Below, in pieces: positions 14,597-24,066 of a DNA stretch of 64,000 bases (its first letter is position 1; the number at the start of each line of letters is the position of its first letter). The translations under genes were made by a program, and so were the position numbers. Origin of the DNA: Hyphomonas chukchiensis. Lineage in GTDB: Bacteria; Pseudomonadota; Alphaproteobacteria; Caulobacterales; Hyphomonadaceae. Location of the stretch: positions 1 through 64,000 of the forward strand of contig NZ_AWFG01000014.1 in NCBI RefSeq assembly GCF_000682695.1, written 5' to 3'. The notes beneath the pieces are model-generated. The model searched no databases, was not told the origin of the DNA, and saw only the letters and a list, made by a program, of their open reading frames with translations.

Positions 14597-17368
14597 ATGC
14601 CGTCTCTCGACAGCTTTAAATCAAAACGCACGCTTACCGCTGCTGGCAAGACGTACACTTATTATTCGCTCGCCGCAGCCTCTGAAAACGGCCTTGGCGA
14701 TGTGTCGCGCCTCCCGGCCTCGCTGAAAGTTCTCCTCGAGAACATGCTGCGTTTCGAAGATGGCAAGACGGTCACCAAGGACGACATCATGGCCTTCAAG
14801 GCCTGGCTCGACAACAAGGGCGCCACAAGCCACGAGATTGCCTACCGCCCCGCCCGCGTTCTGATGCAGGATTTCACGGGCGTTCCAGCCGTTGTTGACC
14901 TTGCCGCCATGCGCGACGCTGCCAAGAAACTTGGCGCCGCTGCTGACGCCATCAACCCGCAGGTGCCTGTTGATCTCGTCATCGACCACTCGGTCATGGT
15001 CGACAATTTTGCCCACGCCAATTCCTTCGAGAAAAACGTCGAGCGCGAATATGAGCGCAATGGCGAGCGCTACGAATTCCTGCGCTGGGGGTCCTCGGCC
15101 TTCAAAAACTTCCGCGTTGTGCCGCCGGGCACGGGCATCTGCCACCAGGTGAACCTGGAATACCTCGGCCAGACGGTCTGGACGAAAGAAGAAGACGGCG
15201 AAACGGTTGCCTATCCTGACACCTGCGTGGGCACGGACAGCCACACGACCATGATCAACGGCCTGTCGGTTCTCGGTTGGGGCGTTGGTGGCATCGAGGC
15301 CGAAGCGGCAATGCTCGGTCAGCCTGTTTCCATGCTCATTCCACAGGTTGTCGGTTTCAAGTTCACCGGCAAGCTCGCAGAGGGCGCGACCGCGACCGAC
15401 CTCGTCCTGACCGTGGTCCAGATGCTGCGCAAGAAGGGCGTTGTCGACAAGTTCGTCGAATTCTTCGGCCCCGGCCTTGCGAACCTCACGCTGGAAGACG
15501 AAGCGACGATTTCGAACATGGCGCCGGAATATGGCGCGACCTGCGGCTTCTTCCCGGTCGACAAAGAAACCATCACATATCTCACGGATACCGGCCGCGA
15601 TGCGGATCGCGTTGCGCTGGTTGAGGCCTATGCCAAGGCGCAAGGCTACTGGCGTCCAGACATGGCTGACCCGGTCTTCACCGACACGCTGGAACTCGAC
15701 CTTGGCGACGTTGTCCCGTCGCTTGCCGGCCCGAAACGCCCGCAGGACCGTGTCCTGCTGACGGATGCGGCCGCGCAGTTCAAGAAAGACGTACTCGGCA
15801 TCAAGGGTGGCGGCGTCGACAAGGACAAGGCGCCGGAAAGCGAAGGCGAATCCCGTTTCGCCGACGAAGGCGCCACGATGAACAAGACCATCCCGGACGA
15901 TTATGGCGTACCGACCTTTGCCGTCGAAGGCAGCGACTATCACCTGCATGACGGCTCGGTCGTGATCGCGGCCATCACGTCCTGCACCAACACATCCAAC
16001 CCGTCGGTCATGCTCGCCGCTGGCCTGCTCGCGCGCAATGCGCGCGCCAAGGGCCTTGTGTCGAAGCCATGGGTGAAGACGTCGCTCGCACCCGGCTCTC
16101 AGGTCGTCACCGACTACCTGCTGCGCGCGGGCCTGCAGGACGATCTTGATGCCATGGGCTTTAACCTTGTCGGCTATGGTTGCACCACCTGTATCGGCAA
16201 CTCCGGCCCGCTGCCGCCGGCAATTGCCAAGTCGATCAACGAAAACGATCTCGTTGCCTGCTCGGTCCTTTCCGGCAACCGCAACTTCGAAGGCCGTATC
16301 AGCCAGGATATCCGGGCGAACTATCTCGCCTCCCCGCCACTGGTCGTCGCCTATGCGATCGCCGGCTCGCTTCACAAGAATCTGACCACCGATCCGCTCG
16401 GCATGGATCAGGACGGCAACCCTGTTTACCTGAAGGACATCTGGCCAAGCTCGAAAGAGATCGCCGAAGTCATGCGCGCTTCCGTGACGCCTGAAATGTT
16501 CCGCAGCCGTTATGCGGACGTGTTCAAGGGTGACGAGAACTGGCAGGGCATCAAGGTATCCGGCGGCCAGACCTATGACTGGCCAATGGCATCGACCTAT
16601 GTTCAGAACCCGCCCTATTTTGACGGAATGGGGCTTGAGCCGGAAGCACCGGAAGATGTGAAGAACGCACGTGTCCTCGGCCTCTTCGGCGACTCGATCA
16701 CGACCGACCACATCTCCCCAGCTGGCAACATCAAGACAGATGGCCCTGCAGGCGACTACCTGCGCGAGCATCAGGTGCCCGTGCTGGACTTCAACTCCTA
16801 CGGCGCGCGCCGCGGTAACCACCAGGTCATGATGCGCGGCACGTTCGCCAATATCCGCATCAAGAACCAGATGGTGCCGGGCGTCGAAGGCGGCGTGACC
16901 AAGCATTATCCGGGCGGCGAAGAGCTGCCGATCTATGATGCTGCGATGAAGTACAAGGATGAAGGCGTTCCGCTGGTCATCTTTGCGGGCCAGCAATACG
17001 GCACCGGTTCGTCGCGCGACTGGGCCGCCAAGGGCACGATCCTTCTTGGCGTGCGTGCCGTCATCGCTGGCAGCTTCGAGCGTATTCACCGCTCCAACTT
17101 GATCGGCATGGGCGTCCTGCCGCTGGAATTCACCGGCGACACGACTTGGGAATCGCTTGGCCTGAAGGGCGACGAGCAGGTTTCCATCGCAGGTATCAGC
17201 GACATCACCCCGCGCATGATGCTGCCGGTCACGATCACGAAGGCTGATGGCTCGACCACAAGCATTGAGTGCCGTGTCCGTATCGATACGGAAAACGAGC
17301 TCGATTATTACCGCAATGGCGGCATCCTTCACTATGTGCTGCGCAACCTGGCCCGTGAGGCCCTCTAG
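14597..17368 (+). CDS. acnA: Aconitate hydratase AcnA
   Basis: A 923-residue 4Fe-4S enzyme that isomerises citrate to isocitrate in the TCA cycle. The three cluster cysteines are C463 (T-S-C-T-N-T-S-N-P) and C529/C532 (G-Y-G-C-T-T-C-I-G-N), with the same spacing as E. coli AcnA. The swivel domain has G-D-S-I-T-T-D-H-I-S-P-A-G and the G-S-S-R-D-W-A motif. ATG 14597 fits the usual N-terminus (S-L-D-S-F). The frame is open upstream, but that stretch is the ccmA shadow. A terminator follows at 17395. Confidence 0.97.
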   Translation: MPSLDSFKSKRTLTAAGKTYTYYSLAAASENGLGDVSRLPASLKVLLENMLRFEDGKTVTKDDIMAFKAWLDNKGATSHEIAYRPARVLMQDFTGVPAVVDLAAMRDAAKKLGAAADAINPQVPVDLVIDHSVMVDNFAHANSFEKNVEREYERNGERYEFLRWGSSAFKNFRVVPPGTGICHQVNLEYLGQTVWTKEEDGETVAYPDTCVGTDSHTTMINGLSVLGWGVGGIEAEAAMLGQPVSMLIPQVVGFKFTGKLAEGATATDLVLTVVQMLRKKGVVDKFVEFFGPGLANLTLEDEATISNMAPEYGATCGFFPVDKETITYLTDTGRDADRVALVEAYAKAQGYWRPDMADPVFTDTLELDLGDVVPSLAGPKRPQDRVLLTDAAAQFKKDVLGIKGGGVDKDKAPESEGESRFADEGATMNKTIPDDYGVPTFAVEGSDYHLHDGSVVIAAITSCTNTSNPSVMLAAGLLARNARAKGLVSKPWVKTSLAPGSQVVTDYLLRAGLQDDLDAMGFNLVGYGCTTCIGNSGPLPPAIAKSINENDLVACSVLSGNRNFEGRISQDIRANYLASPPLVVAYAIAGSLHKNLTTDPLGMDQDGNPVYLKDIWPSSKEIAEVMRASVTPEMFRSRYADVFKGDENWQGIKVSGGQTYDWPMASTYVQNPPYFDGMGLEPEAPEDVKNARVLGLFGDSITTDHISPAGNIKTDGPAGDYLREHQVPVLDFNSYGARRGNHQVMMRGTFANIRIKNQMVPGVEGGVTKHYPGGEELPIYDAAMKYKDEGVPLVIFAGQQYGTGSSRDWAAKGTILLGVRAVIAGSFERIHRSNLIGMGVLPLEFTGDTTWESLGLKGDEQVSIAGISDITPRMMLPVTITKADGSTTSIECRVRIDTENELDYYRNGGILHYVLRNLAREAL

Positions 17369-17394
17369 GGACCGCGTTGCACAATCTGATCTTC

Positions 17395-17428
17395 AAAAGC
17401 CCTCCGCGTTTGCACGCGGGGGGCTTTT
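17395..17428 (+). terminator. Rho-independent terminator after acnA
   Basis: AAAAGCCCTCCGCG and CGCGGGGGGCTTTT pair along 14 positions with one G-T pair and a 6-base loop, ending in a short T run. The A/T symmetry would let it work in both directions. Confidence 0.85.
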
Positions 17429-17489
17429 AACAGTCCTCACACCCCTGTGATTGTCATGCGATTTGGCATGGGCCTATAACGAGACTGTC

Positions 17490-18167
17490 ATGAAACACGC
17501 CCGCATCCTTGTTCTTGCCATCTCGCTGTTCGTTGCCCTGCCTGCAGCGGCGCGCCAGCCGATGTCTGTTGCGGATACCTCGCCCGTCCTGGTGGAGCTG
17601 TTTGCGTCGCATAATTGCCGGGCATGCCCGAAAGCGCATCGCACGCTTGCGGAGGTCGATTCCCAGCGTGATGATGTGCTTATCCTGACATGGTCTGTCG
17701 ATTACTGGGACTATCTCGGTGAGAAGGACCCGATGGCGATGGCCGAGTCCAAGGATCGCCAGCGGGCCTATGTCGACCGTTTCCGCCTGCGCGGACCCTA
17801 CACGCCCCAAACCGTCTATAATGGTGTTGAGCAGTGCCCTGGTAACAAGCTGCCACAGGTTGAGTCCGCGCTGGAGCGGACGAACCGCGTTGCTCCGTCT
17901 CCGGCCCACCTCACACGCAAGGGCGGCAAGATCGAGCTCACAGGCAATGTGAAAGAGCTGACGGACATATTCGTGATTGATTATCTGGATGGCGATGCCA
18001 ACCCGACGGACATGGTCCACCCGGTGACCCATGTCACCTCCATTGGTCCATGGCTGGGCGGCCGGGTCGAGATTGATCCATCGGTATGCAAGTCGACCTG
18101 TGCGCTGGTCGTTCAGGAAGCGGGCTTTGGCCGTGTGCTCGCCGCGATGGACCTGCCAGCGCGTTAG
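17490..18167 (+). CDS. DUF1223 secreted thioredoxin-fold protein
   Basis: A 225-residue protein with a signal peptide (about 1-22, cutting near A-A-A-R). The DUF1223 start, P-V-L-V-E-L-F-A-S-H-N-C-R-A-C-P, carries a CxxC pair (C43, C46), and T-W-S-V-D-Y-W-D-Y-L and R-G-P-Y-T-P-Q follow. The family has a thioredoxin-like fold and no firm function. ATG 17490 gives the signal peptide; the longer frame from 17451 does not. Its stop shares TTAG with the kinase gene on the other strand. Confidence 0.88.
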   Translation: MKHARILVLAISLFVALPAAARQPMSVADTSPVLVELFASHNCRACPKAHRTLAEVDSQRDDVLILTWSVDYWDYLGEKDPMAMAESKDRQRAYVDRFRLRGPYTPQTVYNGVEQCPGNKLPQVESALERTNRVAPSPAHLTRKGGKIELTGNVKELTDIFVIDYLDGDANPTDMVHPVTHVTSIGPWLGGRVEIDPSVCKSTCALVVQEAGFGRVLAAMDLPAR

Positions 18168-19462
18168 AAATTGTTGTCGAATGACAGCCGGAAGTGCAGC
18201 CCGCCTGACAGCCATTCACTCGATGCGTCGCCATTGATCTGCCGGCAGCTCAGGTTGATCATCCGCGATCCGAAGCCATCCTTGCCCACGCGGGCCGCGT
18301 CGGTTGCGGGTCCGCCAATTTCTTCCCAGCTCAATACGACGCGTTCCACGGCTTCTTCCGCATCGTGCTCTACATGCCAGAGTGTGCGCACCACACCCGC
18401 ATGATCGGTCGACCATGCGCCATACTTGACGGCATTGGTGGCGAGCTCGTGGATGATCAGGCTGAGCGGCGTCACCACGCCGGGGGCAAGATCAATATCC
18501 GCGCCTTCGATTTCATGCGCATTCTGTCCCAAGGCATAGGGCTCAAGCAGGACGTCGACGAGGTTCTTCAGTTTGACGGGACTTTTATCCTTTTCACTGC
18601 GAAGGGCGGCAGCATGCGCCAGGGACAGGGCATGAATGCGGTCGTGGATGACTTCACTTGCAGCGGCATGTTCCGGGGTTGTGCGACCCGATTGCCTGAC
18701 CAGCGACAGAACGATGGTGAAGAGGTTTTTGACGCGATGATTGAGTTCGTGTGCCAGCAGGTCTGTCTGGTCCTTGGCGGCGCGGGCCAGCGCAAGGGAA
18801 CGTTCGGCCCGTTCAGCGCGCAGGGCGCGCCAGAACAGATAAACCATGCCAGGTATGACGGCGAGCGCTGCCAGGCCGAGAAACAGGAGCAAGTACCGCG
18901 CACGTCTCTCGGTCGACTCGGCCCGGCTCATGGCATCATGCAGAATGCGGACTTCCTCGTCTTCAAGGGTTGCTGCGATCTGCCTTGCCTCGTCAAGCAG
19001 GGCCTTTCCCCTGTTCGTTCCCAGTGCCGCAATGGCGCCATCCCGGTCGCCTTGTCTTGCTTGATCCACGGTACGGTCGAGCTCGGCAAACTTCTGGTCC
19101 AGCAATGATGTCAATTGCGGCAGGAGTTCTGCCTGCAAGGCATTCAACTCCCCATCCTTGGCCTGATAATAGGCTGCCATGGCGTCATCATACGCCTGAC
19201 GACCTTCGATATAAGGTTCAAGATAAGAAGGATCTTCCGTCAGGAGGTATCCGCGCTGGCCCGTTTCGGCATTGATCGCCGACAGGAGGACGCGCCGGAT
19301 TTGCATTGTGCGTTCCGAGCTGAGGACAGCCTGATCACGGCTTTCAATTCCTGCCGAGAAGGCTTGCAATGTGAGATATCCGACAAAGCCCATGCCTGCG
19401 ATAAGTGCGCCCAGGAGTAACAATACCCAGCGGGCGGCGCTTTGAAGGCGGTCTATGGCCAT
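18164..19462 (-). CDS. CHASE3-domain HWE/HisKA_2-type sensor histidine kinase
   Basis: A 432-residue membrane kinase. Helix 1 is about 11-33, a periplasmic CHASE3 domain about 40-180 (N-A-E-T-G-Q-R-G-Y-L-L-T is diagnostic), helix 2 about 190-210, then the histidine region H-E-L-N-H-R-V-K-N with probable phosphoacceptor H242, and an ATPase domain with I-I-H-E-L-A-T-N-A-V-K-Y-G. In alphaproteobacteria such kinases often feed the general stress response or single-domain regulators. No response regulator is adjacent. It lies downstream of the DUF4340 gene on the same strand. Confidence 0.9.
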   Translation of the reverse strand: MAIDRLQSAARWVLLLLGALIAGMGFVGYLTLQAFSAGIESRDQAVLSSERTMQIRRVLLSAINAETGQRGYLLTEDPSYLEPYIEGRQAYDDAMAAYYQAKDGELNALQAELLPQLTSLLDQKFAELDRTVDQARQGDRDGAIAALGTNRGKALLDEARQIAATLEDEEVRILHDAMSRAESTERRARYLLLFLGLAALAVIPGMVYLFWRALRAERAERSLALARAAKDQTDLLAHELNHRVKNLFTIVLSLVRQSGRTTPEHAAASEVIHDRIHALSLAHAAALRSEKDKSPVKLKNLVDVLLEPYALGQNAHEIEGADIDLAPGVVTPLSLIIHELATNAVKYGAWSTDHAGVVRTLWHVEHDAEEAVERVVLSWEEIGGPATDAARVGKDGFGSRMINLSCRQINGDASSEWLSGGLHFRLSFDNNF

Positions 19463-19541
19463 GGGTTCATTTCTCTTTGGTGACCGCAGCGGGCCGAAGG
19501 TAAAGACTACCGTTACTTGATCGGCCTGCTCAAGCTCATTT

Positions 19542-20591
19542 TCATGGCTGTGCTGGAGAGGCGGTGTCGCTGGGGAGCGGCGGTCGCACAATGGATGAGA
19601 TCGGCGGCGTGAACTCATTCCAGTCGAATTCGGTCAGTTCGAAAGCCCAGCCTGACGCTTTCTGATTGATTGTGCTGCCGCGCTGTGCGCCTTCCCCGGC
19701 TTCGATTGCACGCAGCGTGACGAAATAGCCGTCAGGCTCCCTATAGGCCTGAAGGTCCACTTCCAGCCCGTCATGCGTTTCGGTGATGTGACGCCCGACC
19801 GGGCGGGTTGTCAGCTTGCGGGCCGGTTTGACGCCTATGGGCTGGAAGCGTGACAGCGCCAAGGCAGGCGTGGAGGCCGCAATCCGGCTGACGAGGCGAT
19901 AGTCCTGATAGGGCGGTGCGGGCCGAAAGCTGCGATCACTGCTGCCGACAGAGCGTTGCAGGTAGAGACTGTTGCCGCGCGCATCAAACAGGCGCACGGC
20001 CGATACGGCATCCGAATGGATGTCGATGATGTCGAGATCCAGCCAGGCATCATGATTGTAAAGCGGCGGCAGGTCGCCGTTCACGCGGAAGGCCTGTTCT
20101 TCCCCTGGCAGGCGGGCATAGACGTTCGGGCCCTTCCGGCCGGTGATCAGGGAAGCTGTGACCGTATCCGCCTCGTTGATGATCTCGATCAGGGCGCCGG
20201 TCCCGCCCTCGCGCGGATCGCCGAGGCCGATACGGTTCATCTTGCCAGGATCGCGTGTGCGGCCTTCGCCCCATGTGAGGTCGCCCAGACCGCCGGCGAG
20301 GCTTGCCAGCCGGTCAGCGCGCACCGGATAGCCACCGGAACCCTCAAGCGTCCAGCCATCGGGGCCGTTGATCAGGCTATAGGATTCGTCGGCCAGCGTG
20401 ATCCGGATTTTTGCGGCATCCGCCCGCGCCTCCGCAAAATCCGGCAGGACCGGTTTGCCCATGCGGCCGGTCGACTGCGGCGTCTCTTGTCCGCCCAAAT
20501 TCAGAAAGACAGCCAGCAGGGTCAGCAGGCCCGCCAGGGCTGCAAGCGCCTGAAGGCGCCGTACGCGTTGGACGTGGCGAATGTCGGTCAC
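19542..20591 (-). CDS. DUF4340 domain protein, partner of the GldG-like gene
   Basis: A 349-residue protein with one N-terminal helix (about 14-32) and a large soluble part with DUF4340-like beta repeats (K-I-R-I-T-L-A-D-E-S-Y-S-L then W-x-L-E-G-S-G-G-Y-P-V-R-A-D). Its start overlaps the stop of the GldG-like gene by 4 bp. In many Proteobacteria DUF4340 follows an ABC transporter of the GldA/F/G type; its job is unknown, and the membrane anchor suggests a periplasmic partner. Confidence 0.85.
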   Translation of the reverse strand: MTDIRHVQRVRRLQALAALAGLLTLLAVFLNLGGQETPQSTGRMGKPVLPDFAEARADAAKIRITLADESYSLINGPDGWTLEGSGGYPVRADRLASLAGGLGDLTWGEGRTRDPGKMNRIGLGDPREGGTGALIEIINEADTVTASLITGRKGPNVYARLPGEEQAFRVNGDLPPLYNHDAWLDLDIIDIHSDAVSAVRLFDARGNSLYLQRSVGSSDRSFRPAPPYQDYRLVSRIAASTPALALSRFQPIGVKPARKLTTRPVGRHITETHDGLEVDLQAYREPDGYFVTLRAIEAGEGAQRGSTINQKASGWAFELTEFDWNEFTPPISSIVRPPLPSDTASPAQP

Positions 20592-22486
20592 GCGCTACGC
20601 CCCTGACGATGACGCTGGCGGCGCCAGACCAGCAGGCCGATGAGTCCGACCAGCAGGGGGCCACCCCAGATATTGATGACCTTGAGGGTTCCCTCAAGCC
20701 GGTCAATCTCCCGGCGGTAATCGCGCTCGATTCCGCGCAGGCGTCCGCGCAGCTCGATAATATCCGAGCGCAACTGCGTCAGCTCGGTACGCTCGGAATC
20801 ATTCAGGTCTGCTTCAAGGTCACCGGAGAAGAATCCGTCAGCCGCGCCGATTTCCTGAAGCTCCTCAAGCCGGGCCTGCGCTGTTTTCAGGCGGCTTTCC
20901 AGCTCAGCCTGCTGGCGGAAATATTTCGCTTCGGCGTTTTCACGCATCTTGTCGATCCGGGTCATCGGGCGAAGGCTGGGTGAGCGCGAGCGGAGACTCG
21001 ACAGCTCGCCACCGCCCGAAAGGGCGTCAAGGGCATTCAGCACGAGTGCGCCGTCATCCGCCACAACGGTCCCGCTACCGGGCACGATGTAGAAATCATC
21101 CGCAATCGTATCAACATCCGCAATCAGCACAATCTGGGCATCGGTCTCGCTCTTGCTGATATGCGGCGGCGCATTGGCCGCTTCTGCGCGCATCAGTTCG
21201 GCCAGAGTGGGATCGGACGGCTCGTCAAGTGCAGGCGCGCCCGCGGGAAAGGCTGTCACCAGCGGGCCCGACAGACGGCCCGCCAGAACGAGCGGCGTGG
21301 GCGCCGTCTTGTAGGATTTGAGAACATCGCCAGGCTTCATGTCGCGCACGGCCTCGGCTGCGTCGATATAGGACGGGCTGGGTCCGGTCTCTATGAGCGG
21401 AGAAAAGCTGACCCCCTTCGGCAATGTGCCGGTGACAAACGCGCCGGGTGCGCCGAAATTGACCCTCCGGGTCAAGTCGGCCGTGACGAGATCGCCCTTG
21501 TTCATGTCCGATGAGGGGGCGCCTATGAACAGGGGGTGAGCCAGTTCTTCGGTGCGGCCATTGCCGGTATCGACGGGTACGGGCAGCGCGTTCGCCGCAT
21601 CGGCCACCGCATCCTCCGAAAGGTTCACGCCCCAGGCCTTGCCCAGAACGCCAAGATCGGAGCGGGGGTGATCATTGGCCCGGTCGAACATGCTGGTGCC
21701 GACGGCGGTCTTGGCTGCGGGATCGACCATGATGACGGCGCGGCCATGACGCAGGACATATTGGTCGATCAGCCATTCCTGGCGCGGGGCCAGTTCAGGC
21801 GGATGCGCAATGAAGAGGACATCCAAGTCCTCAGGCAGGGACTGGAACTCTTCCGAGATCGGAACGATCTCGAACGATTTCGCAATGTCGGAGAGGAGCG
21901 TATAGCCGCCCTCGCCACCGGGCGCTGTCATGCCCGGCAGGGACGAGAGGATGCCGACGCGCGGCGGATCCGGATCATCCAGGCGTGCCACCATGCGCGT
22001 CAGGTCATATTCGAGCGTGACTTCGTGCTCGGGCGCCAAGAAGGGGATGACGCGCTGGTCGTCGACGGCGTTGCGGCCAATTATGCCGAAATAGAGCGGG
22101 TCCGTGCCACTCGTGCCCACGGCGGTGATGCCGGCGGCCAGCGCTTCGTCCTCGGCCTCGGAAAAGGGCGAAGGGTCAATCTCGCGCACGATCACCTGAC
22201 CATGGGATTGGCTGCGATAGGCTTCCAGCAGTTCACGCACACGCGCCGCATAGGCACGCACCGCCGGATATTCCTGTCCCACACCGCGTGTGTAAACGAA
22301 GGTGATTTCGACCGGTTCGGCGACGCCTCTCAGCGTGTCCTTGGTGCCTCGCGACAGCGTGTAGAGATTGTTCTCGGTGAAATCCACGCGCGCGCCGGAC
22401 AGCAGCTTTTGCATGACCAGGTTGCCCGACACGAAGATCGTGGCGGCAAGGGCCGTGGCGGCGAACATGTAATGCTTCGCCTTCAT
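20588..22486 (-). CDS. GldG-like ABC-type system auxiliary protein
   Basis: A 632-residue protein with an N-terminal helix (about 6-28), a soluble GldG/IFT52-like domain (about 50-300: L-S-x-G-T-K-D-T-L, Y-F-G-I-I-G-R-N, L-E-Y-D-L-T-R-M-V), a second soluble part, a coiled coil (about 525-600) and a C-terminal helix (about 605-622). In Bacteroidetes GldG works with GldA and GldF in gliding; outside that phylum the role is unknown. It lies 1 bp after the permease gene. Confidence 0.85.
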   Translation of the reverse strand: MKAKHYMFAATALAATIFVSGNLVMQKLLSGARVDFTENNLYTLSRGTKDTLRGVAEPVEITFVYTRGVGQEYPAVRAYAARVRELLEAYRSQSHGQVIVREIDPSPFSEAEDEALAAGITAVGTSGTDPLYFGIIGRNAVDDQRVIPFLAPEHEVTLEYDLTRMVARLDDPDPPRVGILSSLPGMTAPGGEGGYTLLSDIAKSFEIVPISEEFQSLPEDLDVLFIAHPPELAPRQEWLIDQYVLRHGRAVIMVDPAAKTAVGTSMFDRANDHPRSDLGVLGKAWGVNLSEDAVADAANALPVPVDTGNGRTEELAHPLFIGAPSSDMNKGDLVTADLTRRVNFGAPGAFVTGTLPKGVSFSPLIETGPSPSYIDAAEAVRDMKPGDVLKSYKTAPTPLVLAGRLSGPLVTAFPAGAPALDEPSDPTLAELMRAEAANAPPHISKSETDAQIVLIADVDTIADDFYIVPGSGTVVADDGALVLNALDALSGGGELSSLRSRSPSLRPMTRIDKMRENAEAKYFRQQAELESRLKTAQARLEELQEIGAADGFFSGDLEADLNDSERTELTQLRSDIIELRGRLRGIERDYRREIDRLEGTLKVINIWGGPLLVGLIGLLVWRRQRHRQGRSA

Positions 22487-22487
22487 C

Positions 22488-23246
22488 CTATCCGAGCCTC
22501 TGCCGCGTCGCCCAGAGGCCGTTCAGCGTGGCCCAGAAAGCCGTGAAGCCGAGGAAGAATACGACGGCGCGCAGTTCCAGCACGCCGCGCTGTGCGCCTT
22601 CAAACTGGGTCAGGAAGGAGAATGAGGCAACGAGTTCAGCGCCGCCCGTTCCGAATACGGACTTCACGCCAGAGAGGACCAGTGGCCAGCCGGCCGCCGT
22701 GAAAACGAAGGCGATGACCACGCTGATCACGAAGGCCGTGACCTGGCTGCCCGTCAGGGCCGATATGGCTGCGCCGATTGAGAGGTAGGCCCCCGCCATC
22801 AGGAAGCTCACCAGATAGGTCAACATGATGGCCGCATTGTCCGGGCTGCCAAGCACATTGACCGTCACCCACATGGGCGCCGTCAGTGCGAGACCAACGC
22901 CGGCAACGGTCCATGCGGCCAGTAGCTTGCCGAGCACAAGTCCCGGCATGCCGAGCGGCAGGGAGAGGAGTAATTCATCGGTCCCGTCGGATCGCTCGTC
23001 TGCCCAGAGGCGCATGGCGAGGGCCGGCAGGAAGATCATGTAAAGCCAGGGATGCCAGACGAAGAAGGGCGCGAGATCGGCAGAACCGGTATCAAAGAAC
23101 CGGGAGGCTTCCCAGGTGAACACGCCCAGCGCGAGCAGGAAGACTGCAAGGAAGACATAGGCCATGGGCGTTGCGAAATAGGCGCCCAGCTCGCGTCTGT
23201 AGGTGGCGGTGAATCCGCCGAACTGTTCGCGCAGCCACATCTTCAT
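22488..23246 (-). CDS. GldF-like ABC transporter permease
   Basis: A 252-residue permease with about six helices. R-R-E-L-G-A-Y-F-A-T-P-M-A-Y-V-F at the N-terminus and the middle A-D-E-R-S-D-G-T-D-E-L-L-L-S-L-P match the ABC-2 type permease paired with GldG. It overlaps the ATPase gene by 4 bp. Substrate is unknown. Confidence 0.88.
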   Translation of the reverse strand: MKMWLREQFGGFTATYRRELGAYFATPMAYVFLAVFLLALGVFTWEASRFFDTGSADLAPFFVWHPWLYMIFLPALAMRLWADERSDGTDELLLSLPLGMPGLVLGKLLAAWTVAGVGLALTAPMWVTVNVLGSPDNAAIMLTYLVSFLMAGAYLSIGAAISALTGSQVTAFVISVVIAFVFTAAGWPLVLSGVKSVFGTGGAELVASFSFLTQFEGAQRGVLELRAVVFFLGFTAFWATLNGLWATRQRLG

Positions 23247-23974
23247 GCCGATTCTGCCTCGGCCTGATCGGTCAGCCTTGTAAAGGCGCCTTCCAATGTC
23301 CCGTCTTCCGACTTCTTCGCCAGTGCTTGCGGCGTGTCATCGGCAATTACCATGCCCCGGTCGACCACGATCGCGCGCGAGCACATGGCCGGCACTTCGG
23401 TCAGCGTATGCGTCGAAATCAGAATGGCTTTGTGCGGCGCCATGCGGGCAATCAGCGCGCGCACGGCGCGTTTCTGATTGGGGTCGAGACCGTCTGTCGG
23501 TTCGTCCAGCAGAAGCACAGGCGGATCATGCAGGATGGCCCCGGCAAGCCCTACGCGGCGGCGGTAGCCCTTGGAAAGCGAACCGATACGCTGGTCACAC
23601 ACGGTAGAGATACGCGCGTCAGCGATGGCGCGCTCAACGCCATCCTTGCGCGCAACGCCCTTCATGCCGCGCGCGGATGCCATGAAAACCAGGAATTCCG
23701 GCGGCGTCATGTCTTCGTAAAGGGGGGCGCCTTCCGGCAGGTAGCCAAGCGCCCGCTGTGCCTCGCGCCGATTAGAAAGAATGGATTTGCCATCAATCAG
23801 CGCGTCGCCGCCATCCGGCTCCAGCACACCGGCAATCATGCGCATGGTCGTGGACTTGCCGGCACCATTCGGCCCGAGAAAGCCGAGCACTGTGCCCTTC
23901 TCAAGCCGGAAGGACACCCCGCGCACAGCATGCTTTGCGCCAAATGATTTTTCCAGCCTCTGAATGTCGAGCAT
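23243..23974 (-). CDS. GldA-like ABC transporter ATPase
   Basis: A 243-residue ABC ATPase: Walker A G-P-N-G-A-G-K-S-T (34-42), Q-loop E-G-A-P-L-Y, signature L-S-K-G-Y-R-R-R, and Walker B V-L-L-L-D-E-P-T-D-G-L-D-P. ATG 23974 gives a normal N-terminus; GTG 23989 adds five residues. It is the first gene of the A-F-G-DUF4340 set and lies 92 bp after the creatininase-like gene. Confidence 0.9.
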   Translation of the reverse strand: MLDIQRLEKSFGAKHAVRGVSFRLEKGTVLGFLGPNGAGKSTTMRMIAGVLEPDGGDALIDGKSILSNRREAQRALGYLPEGAPLYEDMTPPEFLVFMASARGMKGVARKDGVERAIADARISTVCDQRIGSLSKGYRRRVGLAGAILHDPPVLLLDEPTDGLDPNQKRAVRALIARMAPHKAILISTHTLTEVPAMCSRAIVVDRGMVIADDTPQALAKKSEDGTLEGAFTRLTDQAEAESA

Positions 23975-24066
23975 GTATCTGGTTCGCACGCCTTTCTGGA
24001 AGCATACTTTGATACCGCCCTTCGCTGCGTGTGGCCAGAGTCCCCGCTGTAGTCGGGCGTGTCATT

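Noticed and set aside
14621-17332. A 903-codon open frame on the minus strand opposite acnA
   Set aside because: The frame is the antisense shadow of a GC-rich conserved gene; its translation has no recognisable domain, and acnA is certain on the plus strand.
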